Below, in pieces: positions 31,203-42,620 of a stretch of DNA of 64,000 bases (positions within the stretch are counted from its first letter, which is position 1; each line of letters opens with the position of its first letter). The notes beneath the pieces are model-generated. The model saw only the letters and a list, made by a program, of their open reading frames with translations. It made no database searches and had not been told where the DNA came from. The stretch is from Aedes albopictus. Lineage: Eukaryota; Arthropoda; Insecta; Diptera; Culicidae. The stretch spans positions 332,054,421 through 332,118,420 of the forward strand of contig NC_085138.1 of the NCBI RefSeq assembly GCF_035046485.1. Reading direction: 5' to 3'. Made by a program: the position numbers and the translations under genes.

Positions 31203-33302
31203 CCCAGGTAACCACTAAGCATTTAAATAAGCCGTACAGCAGCGCGTATTATGCATATGAGATGCTTGCTGCCCTATATAAGCAGTTTGAATGCATAACT
31301 GCCTTGAAATAGCATAAGCTGTGCTGCTGAAAAGCTTTAGGCTGTAAATTAGCATTCCAACTGCTTGAGGTGTTTTCGTTCGAAAGCAATCAGAATGCTT
31401 CCCAACTGCTCTTTAAATGCTAAGAGAAAAAAGGATATGAGATATGTTATGCATTTCACAGCAGATGTTGTCTCTCTTTTACAGGACCTATGCTTCTGTT
31501 TACAAATTTGTGCATCTGATTTGCTTCTTCGTTTTTTCCTTATCAATCCAAGAGCTCTGAAGCAAACATTGCTGCAGCTGAGTTTGATGGAACTTGGCAA
31601 TCAAAAAATTACTAATTGAGATTTCGTCGGAAAGTATGCGCTGATGCCGAATAGGTGGATGGTTTGGCGGATCATAAGATTATTCGAAAGAGGAAGAGAA
31701 AATCATATATGTACTACAGATCGAACAAGAAATGAAAAAGCTGTACACACTACGGAATATCTTTTTGAAAACAAGTTTTGGGTGTTCGAACTGAAGCTGT
31801 TTTCCAAGCATTATTTATATTGGGTATAAATTCAACGCACGACATCGCATCGGCACAGCTGTAGCGTCGAGGAGCAGTAGCAGTATTCAGAAGTAAATAT
31901 ATTTCAGTATCTTCGGATCCAAAGTTCGAACCCAAATCACTACTAAAACAAGCAAAAAGTACCACCTATCACCAGCTGGAGTGTAGAAGGATGAGGAAGC
32001 GGAGAAGCGGGCTGAGAAACCGAGAAGCAGACGTAAATCTATTTTTGTTTTGTTTTGTTCGATGAGGCGTTACTGGCGTTACGCTTCTTTAACGTTTTGT
32101 CACGACGTTCCTGAAGAGGTAGCACTCAGAGAGCCCGTTATTTTGCCAAAACCTGCTCTGGAGTAGCACTAAAGGCGTATATACGGCTAATTAGCATTAA
32201 ACGCCTTGTCGTAAAGGCAACTATAATGCTGAAGGAGTGCTATTTTAAATGCTTACTGGTTAGTTGGGTAAGCATGTAAAATAGCATTCCTTCAGCATTA
32301 TAGTAGTCCTTAGAACAAGGCATTCAATGCTAATTGACCGTACATGCGCCTATAGTGCTACCCCACAGCAGGTTTTGGCAAAATAACGGGCTGTCTGAGT
32401 GCAGCACCTTCAGGAACGTCGTATCAAAATGTCAAAAAGCGTAACGCCTCGTCGAGCAAAACAAAACAAAAATAGATTTACGTCTGCTTTTCGCTCTCTC
32501 AGCGTTCCCGCTTCCTCGTCCTTGCACACTCCAGCTGTTGTTAGGTGGTACTTTTTTGCATGTTTTAGCAGTTATTGGTGTTTGAACTTACGATCCGGAG
32601 ATTACTCAATCATGTTTGCTGCTCAAGTTTCTGCTCCACGCTCCAGGATATGCTACCGCTGTTCCGATGTCGTGCGGTGATTTTATCCCCAATATAAAAA
32701 ATGATCTGAAACTGAAAATAGCTTCAGTTCCAACACCCAAAACTTGTTTTCAAACAAATAGATATTCCATTTTGTAAACAGCACTTTCGTTCCCTCTCCG
32801 ATCTATAGCATATGATTTCCTCTTGCGAATAATCTTATGATCTGCCAAAGCATCCACCAATTCGGTACGTATGTTCCGACGAAATGAGAAATGATGATGG
32901 TCTGGTCATGTTCCCAAACCAAACCAGCTGCAGCAATGTTTTTTGCTGAGCCTTTGTGTGAGTAAGGGAAAAACGAATAAGCAGCTCATATGTGCTAACT
33001 TGTCAACAGAGGCATAAACCCTGTAAAAGAGAGACAGCATGAGCTGTCAAACACATAACATATCTCCCATACTCTTTGCTCTTAGCATTTGAAGAGCAGT
33101 TGAAAGGCATTCTGAATGCTTCCGAGCAAAAACACCTCACGCAGTTGAAATGCTAATTAACGGCCAAAAGCTTTTGAGTTGCACAGCTTATAATAATTCA
33201 AGGCAGCTATGCATTCGAACTGCTATTGTAGGGCAGGAAGCAGTTGAAATGCTTATTACGGTCTACTGTACGACTTATTCAAATGCTTAGTGGTTATCTG
33301 GG
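31203..33302. mobile_element. 2.1 kb near-complete palindrome, TA-flanked
   Basis: The left end CCCAGGTAACCACTAAGCAT at 31203 is mirrored by CCCAGATAACCACTAAGCAT read inward from 33302. TA flanks both ends (31201-31202 and 33303-33304). Inverted homology can be followed through almost the whole length to a centre near 32252, where AATGCTGAAGGAGTGCTATT faces its complement across about 15 bp. The arms are about 1.04 kb each, diverged by substitutions and small indels. A degenerate extra copy of the end (TACCCAAGTAACCAG) lies just outside on the left. No protein motif. Confidence 0.92.
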
Positions 33303-33304
33303 TA

Positions 33305-33800
33305 GTATGTTCCTTGCGTACTAGCACTTTCCAGTTTTCGAAGTGTTAGTACATACATGGATCCCTAACCTAATTTGATTTCCTTTGCATTAAGTTTAGC
33401 CTCAGATGGTGAGGTTTTTAACTATATGCAAAGTAAAGTTGGTAAACTTAGTTTTATTCAAAGACTGGAAGTCATCACAACACCAGTAGCAAGGACTAAA
33501 CACTATAACGTCATTAATTACCAGAAAACATATTCCAAAATTGAAAATTAGGACGACACTAGATTTCAGGTAGATCTTTCACCGCAACGCAACCCAAAAA
33601 GGCGATCTACCCACGCTACGGGCTCCGTTAAAGATCGAGCATCTTTTAAACCCCACACGGACGTTAGCGAAGGTAAAAAAGTCTGTTTAAGAGCTGAAGA
33701 ACAGTAAGGCTGCTGGATGAACCGTTTGGGGCATGAACATTTCTCAGCTCGGCGTTCAAAATTATGCCACGTATTTTGTTCAACATATTGAAACCGTCGA
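33305..33800. other. Intervening sequence, possible RTE linker remnant
   Basis: AAGAGCTGAAGAACAGTAAG GC...GCTGG near 33690-33715 reads ELKNSKAAG-like in one frame, resembling the RTE pseudogenes here, but it is too short and broken for a call. Confidence 0.3.
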
Positions 33801-33804
33801 ATGC

Positions 33805-34748
33805 CCCAGACAACCAGGAGTCGCATAAGTATGCACGCAGTACATCGTACAAAATACTATTTTTAGTAACTATTGTATATATGTGCGGCATATGGACCAT
33901 TTTCATCGCATATGATATTATTTTGAACTTATTGCGATGTATCCGGTAAAGTCGTATAAGAACACAAATCAATTATGATGAAGTACGATTACATCGTAGT
34001 TAACGATATTCTGATATTTTGTTGCGATGTTAACAAGTTCAGGTTCAGGCGAATTGGCATAACTGCGTACTGTGATGATTATATGACTTTATTTGATACT
34101 CTTCTTACTATGCTAGTTGAGCTCGCATTGGTGTACGAACTGAATCGCATAGATGTAGACAAAAACTCGTAAAAGTGTGCCAAAGTGAACAACCATCACT
34201 ATGGTTAGAAAATCATCATTTTGTTGCTTTGTGGCTCAGTTAAGCAACTCTCAGACAGTGCCAGTGAAAACTGTGCAGTAAATCACGCCATATCGTTTTC
34301 AAATGCAGATAACCTGCCAAGTACACACAGCGCAGATAAACCAAGTACAATTCATCAAACACTGAGGTGAGTTAAAATATCATAATAATTAATCTGTTTA
34401 TTTCATTAGTACTGTGTGGTGTTTAAAGTAAAGTGCGGCTCAATATTCCGAAGGTCATTTGTAGATCATTAATTCAACACTGAGGTGACGAAAATTGTTA
34501 ATTTTCGAATATCATTAAGTCACATAAGATGCTACATAACGTCTTAAAAGTGAACACCGTACATTGCATAAGACATCGCTTCAAGTTATATAGCGTTATT
34601 GCTGTTCCGTTAATGCACGTATATAACTCCACTTTTGTACGCATAAGGCACTTTTGCTGCATTTTTTGCGATGTAACTTTACCGCATAAAAGTGCGTATA
34701 TGTAGAACGGTCATAAACTTCATTATACGCGTAAATTAGTAGTCTGGG
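33805..34748. mobile_element. Possible TIR element (944 bp), CCCAGAC ends
   Basis: CCCAGACAACCAGGAGTCGC at the left and CCCAGACTACTAATTTACGC read inward from the right are partly alike. The interior has scattered GCGATGT/ACATCGC and CGCATAA motifs in both orientations, as subterminal repeats often are. Both sides show traces of RTE-like coding sequence, consistent with insertion into it. TSD not found. Confidence 0.45.
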
Positions 34749-35148
34749 AAGTGTGTTGATGGCAAATACTTTAATAAATGACGCCTCTCTCGAGAATTGC
34801 TGTAGTACGATAAAAGCATTCATCAACACCGGAGCTTTGACCAACGTTGGGTATGTGGAAAGTATACGAAGAAACGTTGCGTGTAGAGAGAATTTAGAAG
34901 AGAAGAACGCGATCGAGGGTGGTCCTGGTCATGCTGCAGCACGGGACCCGACAGAACATGGAGCGATGTAAAATGACGCGGAAACAGCAGATCCGTCTTT
35001 TCCGGGAGAAAAACAAACGCCACCTGGAAGAAGCAGTGTGCGAGGAAATGGAACTGGTGTGCTGTTCATAAGAAACACGGAGCTCTATCAGATGCTCAAC
35101 GCATCCCACAAAGGCTTCGTTCCACGAGTCGAAATATGCAGGGATAAG

Positions 35149-35667
35149 CAGGGATAGGGTGCGACTCAAAACTCTTTGCGTGCCGCACACTCTGCTACGA
35201 GACAGCACAACAAACTAGAAGGAGACGAGTACGCGCAATCGGTTGTGTGTTGCTCGCTTACTTTGCCGCGCGCTGGAGCTCTCCTGTCTCTCACGCTCTG
35301 TCGTATGCACTCTCTCGGTGCTTGTCTCCGTGCTTTGCACTTGGCTTGATACTACGCATTATTGGAAAAATTTCGAATCAAACGACCCATCACTTGTCAG
35401 CCCTTGACAAGCTTAACAACTTTGCCGAAAACACAAACTCTTCAATTAATTTATTAATTGATTTTTTCTGTTTGGAGACAAGCACAGTCCCAAGCACCGC
35501 GCATTACTCCCTGCGCCGTAGAGCTAGTGCTGCGATTGTCTCTTGCACAATTACGAAAGCTCTCACTCATACGTCTCTTGTCTCTCGGCAAAACGGGAGA
35601 CAAGCACTTGCGATTGTGTGAAACACACGCTTTTTTCGCACCGCACGGTGCATGCCGCCAATCCCTG
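35149..35667. mobile_element. Non-autonomous hAT element (519 bp) with exact 8 bp TSD
   Basis: The ends CAGGGATAGG and CAGGGATTGG (inward from the right) are flanked by an exact direct repeat GGGATAAG at 35141-35148 and 35668-35675. Removing the insert and one repeat restores the reading direction RDKDGS expected in the RTE linker, which confirms the boundaries. The interior has repeated GAGACAAGCAC motifs in both orientations and no transposase. Confidence 0.94.
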
Positions 35668-36795
35668 GGGATAAGGACGGGTAAGGACGGGAGCATCTTA
35701 ATGTACGGACGTGAGGTGATTGAAAGGTGGAAGCAGCACTACGATAAACACCTGAACGATGCGGGGAGCGCAGACTTGTAGGATGAAGGCAGCGGGTGAA
35801 ATGACTATAGCTGACAATAAGTCAGCTGATAAGGATGGTATCGGAGCTGAACTCATCAAGATGGGCCACCTGCCTGCACCGGCGAATAATCCAGATCTGG
35901 GAGACCTAACTGCTACCGAAGGAGTGGAAGGAATATGTGATTTTCTCCATCTACATGATAGTTGACAAGTTGGAGTGCGAGAACTTCCGAGCGATCACAA
36001 TTCTGAATGCCGCCTAAAAAGTGATATCCCGGATCATCTTCCGTCGTCTGTCACCCAAAGTTAATAAGTTTGTTGGAAACTATCAAGCCAGCTTCGTTAA
36101 CGGCCGGACCAAAACTTCACCGTGCGGTAAATTCCTCCAAAACTACCGTAAATATCAGGTCCCAACGTACTACCTGTTCATCGACTTCAAGCCAGCGTAC
36201 GACACTGTCGACCGCAGAGAGGTCTGGAAAATCATGGACGAGAACGGCTTCTCCAGGAAACTCAATAGATTGATCAAAACGACGATGGACGGTGTGAGAA
36301 ACTGCGTAAGGGAAGGTCAGTCTAGTTCTTTCGTTCGTTCTCGCCGGGCACTATGACAAGGTGATGGGCTCTCATGCTTACTGTTCCTTCCCTGGAAAGT
36401 GTTATGCGACGAACAGGTCTCAACAGCCGAGGCATGTTTTTCACAAAATCCGGCTAATTTATCTGTTTTTGCGGATGATATGAATATTATTGCTAGAACA
36501 TTTGAAATGGTGACAGAACTGTACACTTGCCTGAAACGTAAAGCAGCAAAGGTCGGGTTTACGATAAACGCATTGAAAATGAAGTACATGCTGACAGCGA
36601 AATGACAGCGCAAGCCCAGGCAGCAGTGTTACGATAGACGGGGATATTTTCAAGGTGGTACAGGACTTCGTCTACCTCGGGTCCTTATCAACGGCAGACA
36701 ACAACATTAGCCACGAAATACGAAGGCGTATCGTCAGTCAGTGGACGTCGTGCCTACAATGAGCTATACAAGAATCTGTGAACGAAAAAGATTAA

Positions 36796-36888
36796 CCCTT
36801 ATGTGACCGGCAGGGTACCCGGGTACCCAGCGCCCATTTAAAAAGCACGCTGTAGAAAAAAGCAAAAAGTTTGCCGACCACATAACGG
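36796..36888. mobile_element. piggyBac-type MITE (93 bp), TTAA-flanked
   Basis: TTAA at 36792-36795 and 36889-36892 bounds CCCTTATGTGACCGGCA...TGCCGACCACATAACGG. A GGGTACCCGGGTACCC palindrome lies inside. TTAA target and CCC ends fit piggyBac. It interrupts pseudogene 2. Confidence 0.9.
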
Positions 36889-37215
36889 TTAACCGAACGG
36901 TGTGTGGCGGTAAAGAATGAATCACGAGCTTGCTGCACTCTACGGCGAACCCTAGCATCCGGAAGGTGGCAAAAGCTGGAAGGATACGATGGACTGGGCA
37001 TGTTGCGAGAATACTGAACAACAACCCTGCAAAGCTGGTGTTCCCAAAAAAAAAATCCGGACGATACAGAAAGACCAGGAGGGCAGCGTGCAAGGTGGGT
37101 GGAAAGTGATCTAGCGAGCATTTGGGCGTAAATAGGAGGAAAAGGACATTTCGGAAATTGAACCATACACTTTCTACATATGAATAAGATGCGGTAGCCA
37201 TCAGACTATGTCCCG

Positions 37216-37552
37216 CTGCTTGCGTCCATCAAGGTCAAAACTGTACTTGTAAGATGGTAAAACTGCAACACTTTTTTACATCCAAAACAACAAAGTACAA
37301 TTTAATTTTCTACCTGGCTAACTCCTCGCATCACAATCCCTCCTCGCTGGTGGTGACACGCCCAATTCTTCGAACAGACTGCAGAATTGATATTAGCTCA
37401 CGCCCCCGGGACACGCAACGCACCCCACTGTCTGCCACGGCAAGCCATAAACACCGCGGTAATAAAACCGGATCATAAATAGAAATTTTATAGCCCTCTG
37501 CGCGTAGGTATTTGAAGGCGAGGTGGCGGCAAGCCAACCCGCGCGAACATCA
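37216..37552. other. Intervening sequence
   Basis: No element ends, SINE boxes or convincing frame seen. Confidence 0.3.
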
Positions 37553-37555
37553 TTG

Positions 37556-37722
37556 GGGGCTGTCCATAAACCACGTGGTCATAAGGGGGGGGGGGGGGGG
37601 GGGGTTTCGGCCAATGACCATTTTGTATGGACAAATAAAAAAAATTGTATGGACAAATGACCACGCGGGGGGGGGGTTGAAAAGTCCCAAAAAAATGACC
37701 ACGTGGTTTATGGACAGCCCCT
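37556..37722. mobile_element. Palindromic MITE (167 bp) with G-runs, 3 bp TSD
   Basis: GGGGCTGTCCATAAACCACG ...CGTGGTTTATGGACAGCCCC arms, with TTG at 37553-37555 and 37723-37725. A run of 20 G (37585-37604) and another near 37668 lie inside. A 3 bp target fits PIF/Harbinger. The layout (short TIR, CATACAAAA-like core, G-runs) parallels the GGCGCC MITEs at 41.8 and 56.8 kb. Confidence 0.87.
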
Positions 37723-37725
37723 TGT

Positions 37726-38342
37726 AGCAAAACATTACTTTTATGTGGCAGTAGTTGAATAGTTAAGGTACCTGTCGGCACGATAGCAGCGCGGCAAACT
37801 TTCTGTCACAAAGTCACGCATCGCCAATAAAAACCGGCGATTTTTTCTTTGCAGCGCTATTTTGCACAAACCAGGCTAATGAACACCGCCATCAAGGTCG
37901 GTGGTACGGGCGGATATCTCGATTGGAAATCTCGACCCTCGAGGCGCAGCGTTTTCCCCAGCGTGTTCCACTTTGATCGGAGCCGTTTAAAGGCACGCGA
38001 AATTCGACTAGAATCCAATTTTCTCACACGAGAATCCATGCTAGCCGTTGCGTTCGTCGCTCATTTGCATTCGATTATTGCGACGACATCATGCGTTCGA
38101 AGTAAATTACCCGACGTTACGGATCATCAAGCGCGGGCGTGAGGACAATCAAGAAGCGCACGAAGGAGTTGGTTTGGTTGACAAAAGCTTAAAAGGTCGT
38201 TCAAGTGAGACACGTCCCGAACGGGTCGGGTGGAGGTGCGTTATCCACCATCATCGATCGCATCGGAGTTCATATGCGGGGAGAGCTCGAGGAAATCGGT
38301 GGTGCGTGTCTGAAGGCCCATTACTGGCGGAAACATTTTCGA
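37726..38342. other. Low-repeat block
   Basis: Balanced composition, overlapping short frames on both strands, no family recognised. Confidence 0.35.
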
Positions 38343-38815
38343 CAAAATGCTCTTTATTTTTTTTTTTTTATTCTTCAATCACTTAACCTAATTTACAGCT
38401 CTGTTGTCCACTTGGGCACTGCGTGAGCGATTCCAATTGGAAGCTGTACATACACTTTGTACAGCGCCTAAATGTATTCTATTTCTAATTGTACTACATC
38501 GAACTGGTTGCGTTGCGCTGCTTTCACTCTCTACCCTATCATGGTAGAATGATGAGCACGAGGATGTTGTTGTGTGGCTGTTGGTTGTTCCTGTTTCCAG
38601 TCCGATTGGGGGTCCATTATTGGGTTGCCGTTCGCCGATGTCCAAATTTCCGAGATCATTTGAGCCATAGGCTCAGAAGAGGGTCAGTGTCAGCTGCTCT
38701 CAGGGGGAAAGAGCAACTGACGAAAGTGCCGGGGCTGGGTTCGAACCCATGACCATCTGCTTACGAAGCAAACGTGTAGCCACTACGCCACGGGCCCCGG
38801 CAAAATGCTCTTTAT
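38343..38815 (-). mobile_element. Long tRNA-headed SINE (~443 bp) with 15 bp TSD
   Basis: CAAAATGCTCTTTAT is repeated exactly at 38343-38357 and 38801-38815. The body (38358-38800) on the minus strand starts GGGGCCCGTGGCGTAGTGGC, with B box GGTTCGAACCC, and ends in a poly-A (seen as T-run 38358-38370). The anticodon-like loop TTCGTAA would be CGT (Thr). The body after the head is unlike the other SINEs in the window, so it is a separate family. Confidence 0.93.
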
Positions 38816-40080
38816 AGGTGCGTAATTGGATTGACAGGTGACGCATCGAACCGATCGCCCGAAAGAGATGTGTTTAGATATGCTTCGGTGGTTTTTGATT
38901 GTCGAACTAATTTTCCACATCGTAGCATTTGTTGAAGTTTTTGACTCCTAAAAATCCAAGACAGCAATGAGCCAAAACATTTGTAAAAAAATATTTGCTG
39001 TTTGGAAGAACCGGAAAATTGAAAATTCCTAGATTTCCATTTGAAGACACTTCTCGCAGTGAAAAACAAGTTAGGACGTCATCAACATATTAGTTAAATT
39101 AGGTCAAAATGCAACACACATCATAAACAAAATTGTTGTTCAAACTCAACTGCAGAATCAGTTCCTGGTTGAATTCTGCATCCAAATCTTGAATTAAATC
39201 TAAATCCTAACTACAATATCAATTACAATCCAATGGTAAATATATGGCATTTTTACCAAAATGATCCCTTGAACTTAGTTATTATTAAGATTTCTACCAT
39301 CATTATGGTAAAACTTCCCTGCCTCTTAATCACCAGTGGATTAAACGACTAATTCAATGAACTTCCAGAGCTGCATCGTCATCGTCATCAGCGTAAAGGT
39401 TCTATCCCATCATCTAGAAAATAAGAGAAAATTCTCCAGCACCAGCCGGCACTTTATCAAACCGGCTCCAGTAGGCCATAACTCTTAATTTCTTTAATTC
39501 AGCACGACACTTAAAATTATCACCGACAACATAAATATAACTCTTTGTGAACGACGCGAATTGTATCTTTTCTGCTCTAGCAGCCTGCCAACGAGCCAGC
39601 CAACCAACCAGCCAACCGGCAGCCAATGGTGCCATAAAGCATTGTGCAGCCCAAAAGAACACCAGCTCCCTCACCCGGTGCGGTATGGTTGGTGGGTCTG
39701 GGTGCGGGCAAATTTCGCCCCATAGTCTCTTCCTAGAAATTTTATTTACTTTCAGAACCGCACATCATACCACTCAGGGCCCAACAACAGCGTGAGCATC
39801 GAACTAGGCTTACGGAGGGGTAAGTGAATGATACTGCTGGCCTTAACTCATATTGAAGAGTTTACGTGTCAGAATATCCGATTTTATCATACAGAACTAC
39901 GTTTTTTTTCAATGTTATTCATGAAAAATAGTAAAAAATTAAAAACACTAAAAGTAATATATCAACCACAACAAAAAAAAACAATGTTTTACCATCACAC
40001 TGATCATTCCGGGTAATTTAATAGTACTGACGAATAATGTTGATGACGATGAGGATATAACAGTGATCAGTTCTTAACTA
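38816..40080. other. Unassigned sequence
   Basis: AT-rich with a short (CCAAC/CAGC)n-like run at about 39590-39622. A minus frame of 86 codons (39414-39674) crosses this run and is not convincing. No inverted repeats recognised. Confidence 0.3.
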
Positions 40081-40242
40081 CTGTAAAAAGACGCGGACAC
40101 CGTCTTCAGCCAGAGGCTGTACAGACTGCAGGAAACTTAACACTAGACAAGCCTGGAGCGGGAATCGAACCCTCACCCCATAGCATGGAGCTGTTAGAAG
40201 TTTGGAGACCCTAATCGCACGACTACGAGGCTCCTCTGTAAA
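40081..40242 (-). mobile_element. tRNA-derived SINE with CTGAAGACGG tail, short TSD
   Basis: The minus-strand head AGGAGCCTCGTAGTCGTGCG ATT and B box GGTTCGATTCCCGCTCC are followed by CAGCCTCTGGCTGAAGACGG. CTGTAAA flanks at 40081-40087 and 40236-40242. The same family is at 44217-44431 and 54022-54240. Confidence 0.78.
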
Positions 40243-40367
40243 TAACTATACACTGTTAGATGAAAGTAGCAGTAAAACATCAAAGGAAAGCATGTGAAGG
40301 GTCGAGTTTAAGCTCACAGAAGTTTAATGCTGAAGATAAAGTAAACTATTCCTGTCCTCTTCTATTC

Positions 40368-40585
40368 TCTTCTTGGCATCACCTCCCGTCTACAGCAAAG
40401 TTAGCGAATACTTCCCCCTTGACTTCCACAGCTATTAACTGAGAGCTTCCTCTGCTAATGATCCTTTTAATTGCGTATATCGTGTGTCACACAAAAGATA
40501 CTATATCCCCAAAGAAGCCAAGGAAATTTACTTTCTGCATCGACCGACAATCGAACTCGTCTCCCTCAACATGGTTTTGGGACGC
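40368..40585 (-). mobile_element. Old, decayed Feilai-like SINE
   Basis: TTGACTTCCACAGCTATTAACTGAGAGC, GCGTATATCGTGTG and CATCGACCGACAATCGAACTCG align with the 1283-1595 copy at clearly lower identity. The head beyond the B box is lost. Confidence 0.75.
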
Positions 40586-40604
40586 ACTGATATCATGTTG
40601 AAAT

Positions 40605-40773
40605 CCCAAGCAGCACACAAGTCACAAAGAAGTGCTGACAGCGCAGATTTTTTGTGAAACACGAGTCATTTTCAAGTTTTTCTGCCTTTGTGTAAGAATT
40701 ACATGAATGTAGCTCCTGTACAACCAAAAACCTGCGCTGTTGACAACCCTTTGTGACTTGTGTGCTGCTTGGG
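40605..40773. mobile_element. Palindromic MITE, TIR CCCAAGCAGCACACAAG
   Basis: Outer arms (CCCAAGCAGCACACAAGTCA CAAAG) match exactly as an inverted pair; inner arms around ACAGCGCAG are diverged. It is the second member of the 4316-4482 family. Confidence 0.87.
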
Positions 40774-41450
40774 AAGTCCTTCATAATCGTCTTCAAACAT
40801 TCCAAAGCTTTTCCTTTTAAAAATCTCTTCAAACTCTCCAGAAATCATCGGAAAGAGATCCCTGAAACCCACTGAAACTATTTCGAAACATCTTAAAAAC
40901 TCTCTGAAGCTTCACTAAAATCCTCTTAAAATATCTCTATAACATCCTGAAACCTTTCGGAAGCTTTCATGAAACTTTAGGAAACCAATCTGAAAGTCCT
41001 CCGGAACCTTTTTTAACTTTCCTCAATGTCTCCTGTAAGCTCCTGATATCTCTGCAATCCTCTTTTGAAATTCGTCAAATCCTCTCCAGACACCACCCTG
41101 AAACTATCCCTGAATCCATTTGAAACTCTTCTGAAATCTCTCAAAAGCCCTCTGAGATCACACTGAAACCATCCTGATATCCCGCTCCATCTGAAAGTCC
41201 CTTGAAACACTTCTAAAACTGCTCTGGAGCCCCTGCGGAATCCCCTGGGAATATTGTGTATTGTGTATATTCCCCAAAATATCCCTAGAACCCCCTGAAA
41301 CCTTTCTGAAACGATATTGAAATCCCCTAACTATCACTCAACCTCCCAGAAACTTCACCCCTCTTGATTCTTCTAAAACCACCAAAATCCACCATGAAAC
41401 TCCACACCTGTTGCAACAGCCTCTAAACCTGTTGAAACTCCATGAAATAC

Positions 41451-41667
41451 TCCTGAAGCCCAGTGGAGCGGACCTGGTGTGATGGTTGTTAGAACACTTG
41501 ACTATCTCGCCGAGGACCTGGGATCGAATCCCACTCCCGACAAACTCGCAAAATGTGAGTTCTTCCTTCGGAAGGGAAGTAAAGTGTGGGTCCCGAGATG
41601 AACTAGCCTAGGGCTAAAAATCTCGTTAATACAGATAAATCATCATCAATCATCATCCTGAAGCCCA
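41451..41667 (+). mobile_element. tRNA-derived SINE with 12 bp TSD and (ATC)n tail
   Basis: TCCTGAAGCCCA is repeated exactly at 41451-41462 and 41656-41667. The body 41463-41655 has A box TGGTGTGATGGTTGTTAGAA, B box GGGATCGAATCCC, and ends TCATCATCAATCATCA. A different family from the Feilai-like copies. Confidence 0.93.
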
Positions 41668-41791
41668 CCAGAACGCACTCTGGAATTCTGAAATCTCTTT
41701 TGACATTTCTAGCGAAAGCACATTCAAAACTCCTTCAGCTCCTTTTAAACTCACCCTGCATCACCCCAGGCAGCACCTTCTTTGCTACTTA

Positions 41792-41959
41792 GGCGCCATC
41801 CACAAATTATGTAACGCTCTAGGGGGAGGGGGGAGTATGGCCGAGCGTTACGGTCCATACAAAAATTTGAGGATTTTCATACAAAAAAGCGTTACGGAGG
41901 GGGGAGGGGGGGGGGCCAAAAATGTCAATTTTAGCGTTACGTAATAAATGGATGCTGCC
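41792..41959. mobile_element. PIF/Harbinger-type MITE (168 bp), TTA TSD
   Basis: GGCGCCATCCACAAATTATG and (inward from right) GGCAGCATCCATTTATTACG are flanked by TTA at 41789-41791 and 41960-41962. GTAACGCT subterminal motifs and G-runs are shared with 56826-56985. Confidence 0.88.
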
Positions 41960-42620
41960 TTAGCATTGCATCTTCTTGCTGCATCACTTTAAGCTTCACT
42001 TGCTGGGTAGTGTAAAACTCGAATTTTTTTTGAAAATCCCTCGAATCTCATCAGAAACTTCCCTGGAATATCTTTGATCCTCTTAAACCTTCTCTTCCCC
42101 TGAAGCTTTCATCTTATCTTACACGTCTCTCTGATGTTATATATAGCCACTATTTTATATTCTCTAGAACATGTCCTTCTGTTCTTAAGGAATCAACAAA
42201 AAACTTCTGTCATGTATCTCATGCTGATATTTCCGAAATTCTTTAAGACTCTTCTCAAAATCCAATAATCCTCTCCTCTAAAATTCCCCTCGAAATACTG
42301 AAATCCTACTGAAACTTTACAAAAATTCCTCAGAAAGACCCTTCTACAAGCTTCCTGGAGCCACTTTGAAACTACCAGATAATATTCTGGTTCAATCCCC
42401 TGGAACAACTTGGAACCTTTCCGAAACACTCTTGATATCCCATGAAACTCCCTCAATCTCTCTGGAACCCTGTCGCTTACGATTCTTCAAAATTCAGCAA
42501 ATCCCACTCAAACTCCACAAACCCTTCAAAATCCCACGAAATTCTCTTGAAACCACCAGCAAGCCTCCTGAAAACCAGAAATATCATAAAACATTCCTTA
42601 AACTTTTTTAAAGTTCCGGC

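Larger units (their letters stand above)
34770..37215 (+). pseudogene. RTE-like reverse transcriptase pseudogene 2, with two nested MITEs
   Basis: Fragments in changing frames follow the same order as pseudogene 1. The linker (DASLENCCSTIKAFINT, then TRQNMERCKMTRKQQIRLFR) spans 34770-35148. After a hAT insertion comes DGSILMYGREVIERWKQHYD (about 35683-35745). Next are NKSADKDGIGAELIKMG, then ISRIIFRRLSPKVNKFVGNY with motif A FIDFKPAYDTVD (about 36175-36215), RSRRAL-stop-QGDGLSCLLF (motif B with a stop) and motif C FADDMNIIA (about 36465). Thumb and C-terminal pieces (VQDFVYLGSLSTADNNISHE) follow and are cut by a piggyBac-type MITE before the weak end near 37.2 kb. Stops, frameshifts and insertions make it non-functional. 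Motif C is intact here, unlike pseudogene 1. Confidence 0.87.
40774..42620. repeat. Degenerate CTGAAACCCCCTGGAA-type minisatellite
   Basis: Diverged units of CCTGAAACCTTTCTGAAAC type over 1.8 kb, interrupted by a SINE (41463-41655) and a MITE (41792-41959). Confidence 0.78.

Noticed and set aside
31365..31619. Coding frames on both strands at 31349-31619
   Set aside because: They lie in the palindrome arm, overlap each other in opposite orientation, and the mirrored arm does not preserve them.
38700..38800. tRNA-Thr (CGT) gene on the minus strand
   Set aside because: A and B boxes are good, but the acceptor stem does not pair properly and the segment is the head of a SINE with its own TSD. 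The same reasoning applies to the tRNA-like segments at 15310, 16535, 17340, 44370 and 50128.
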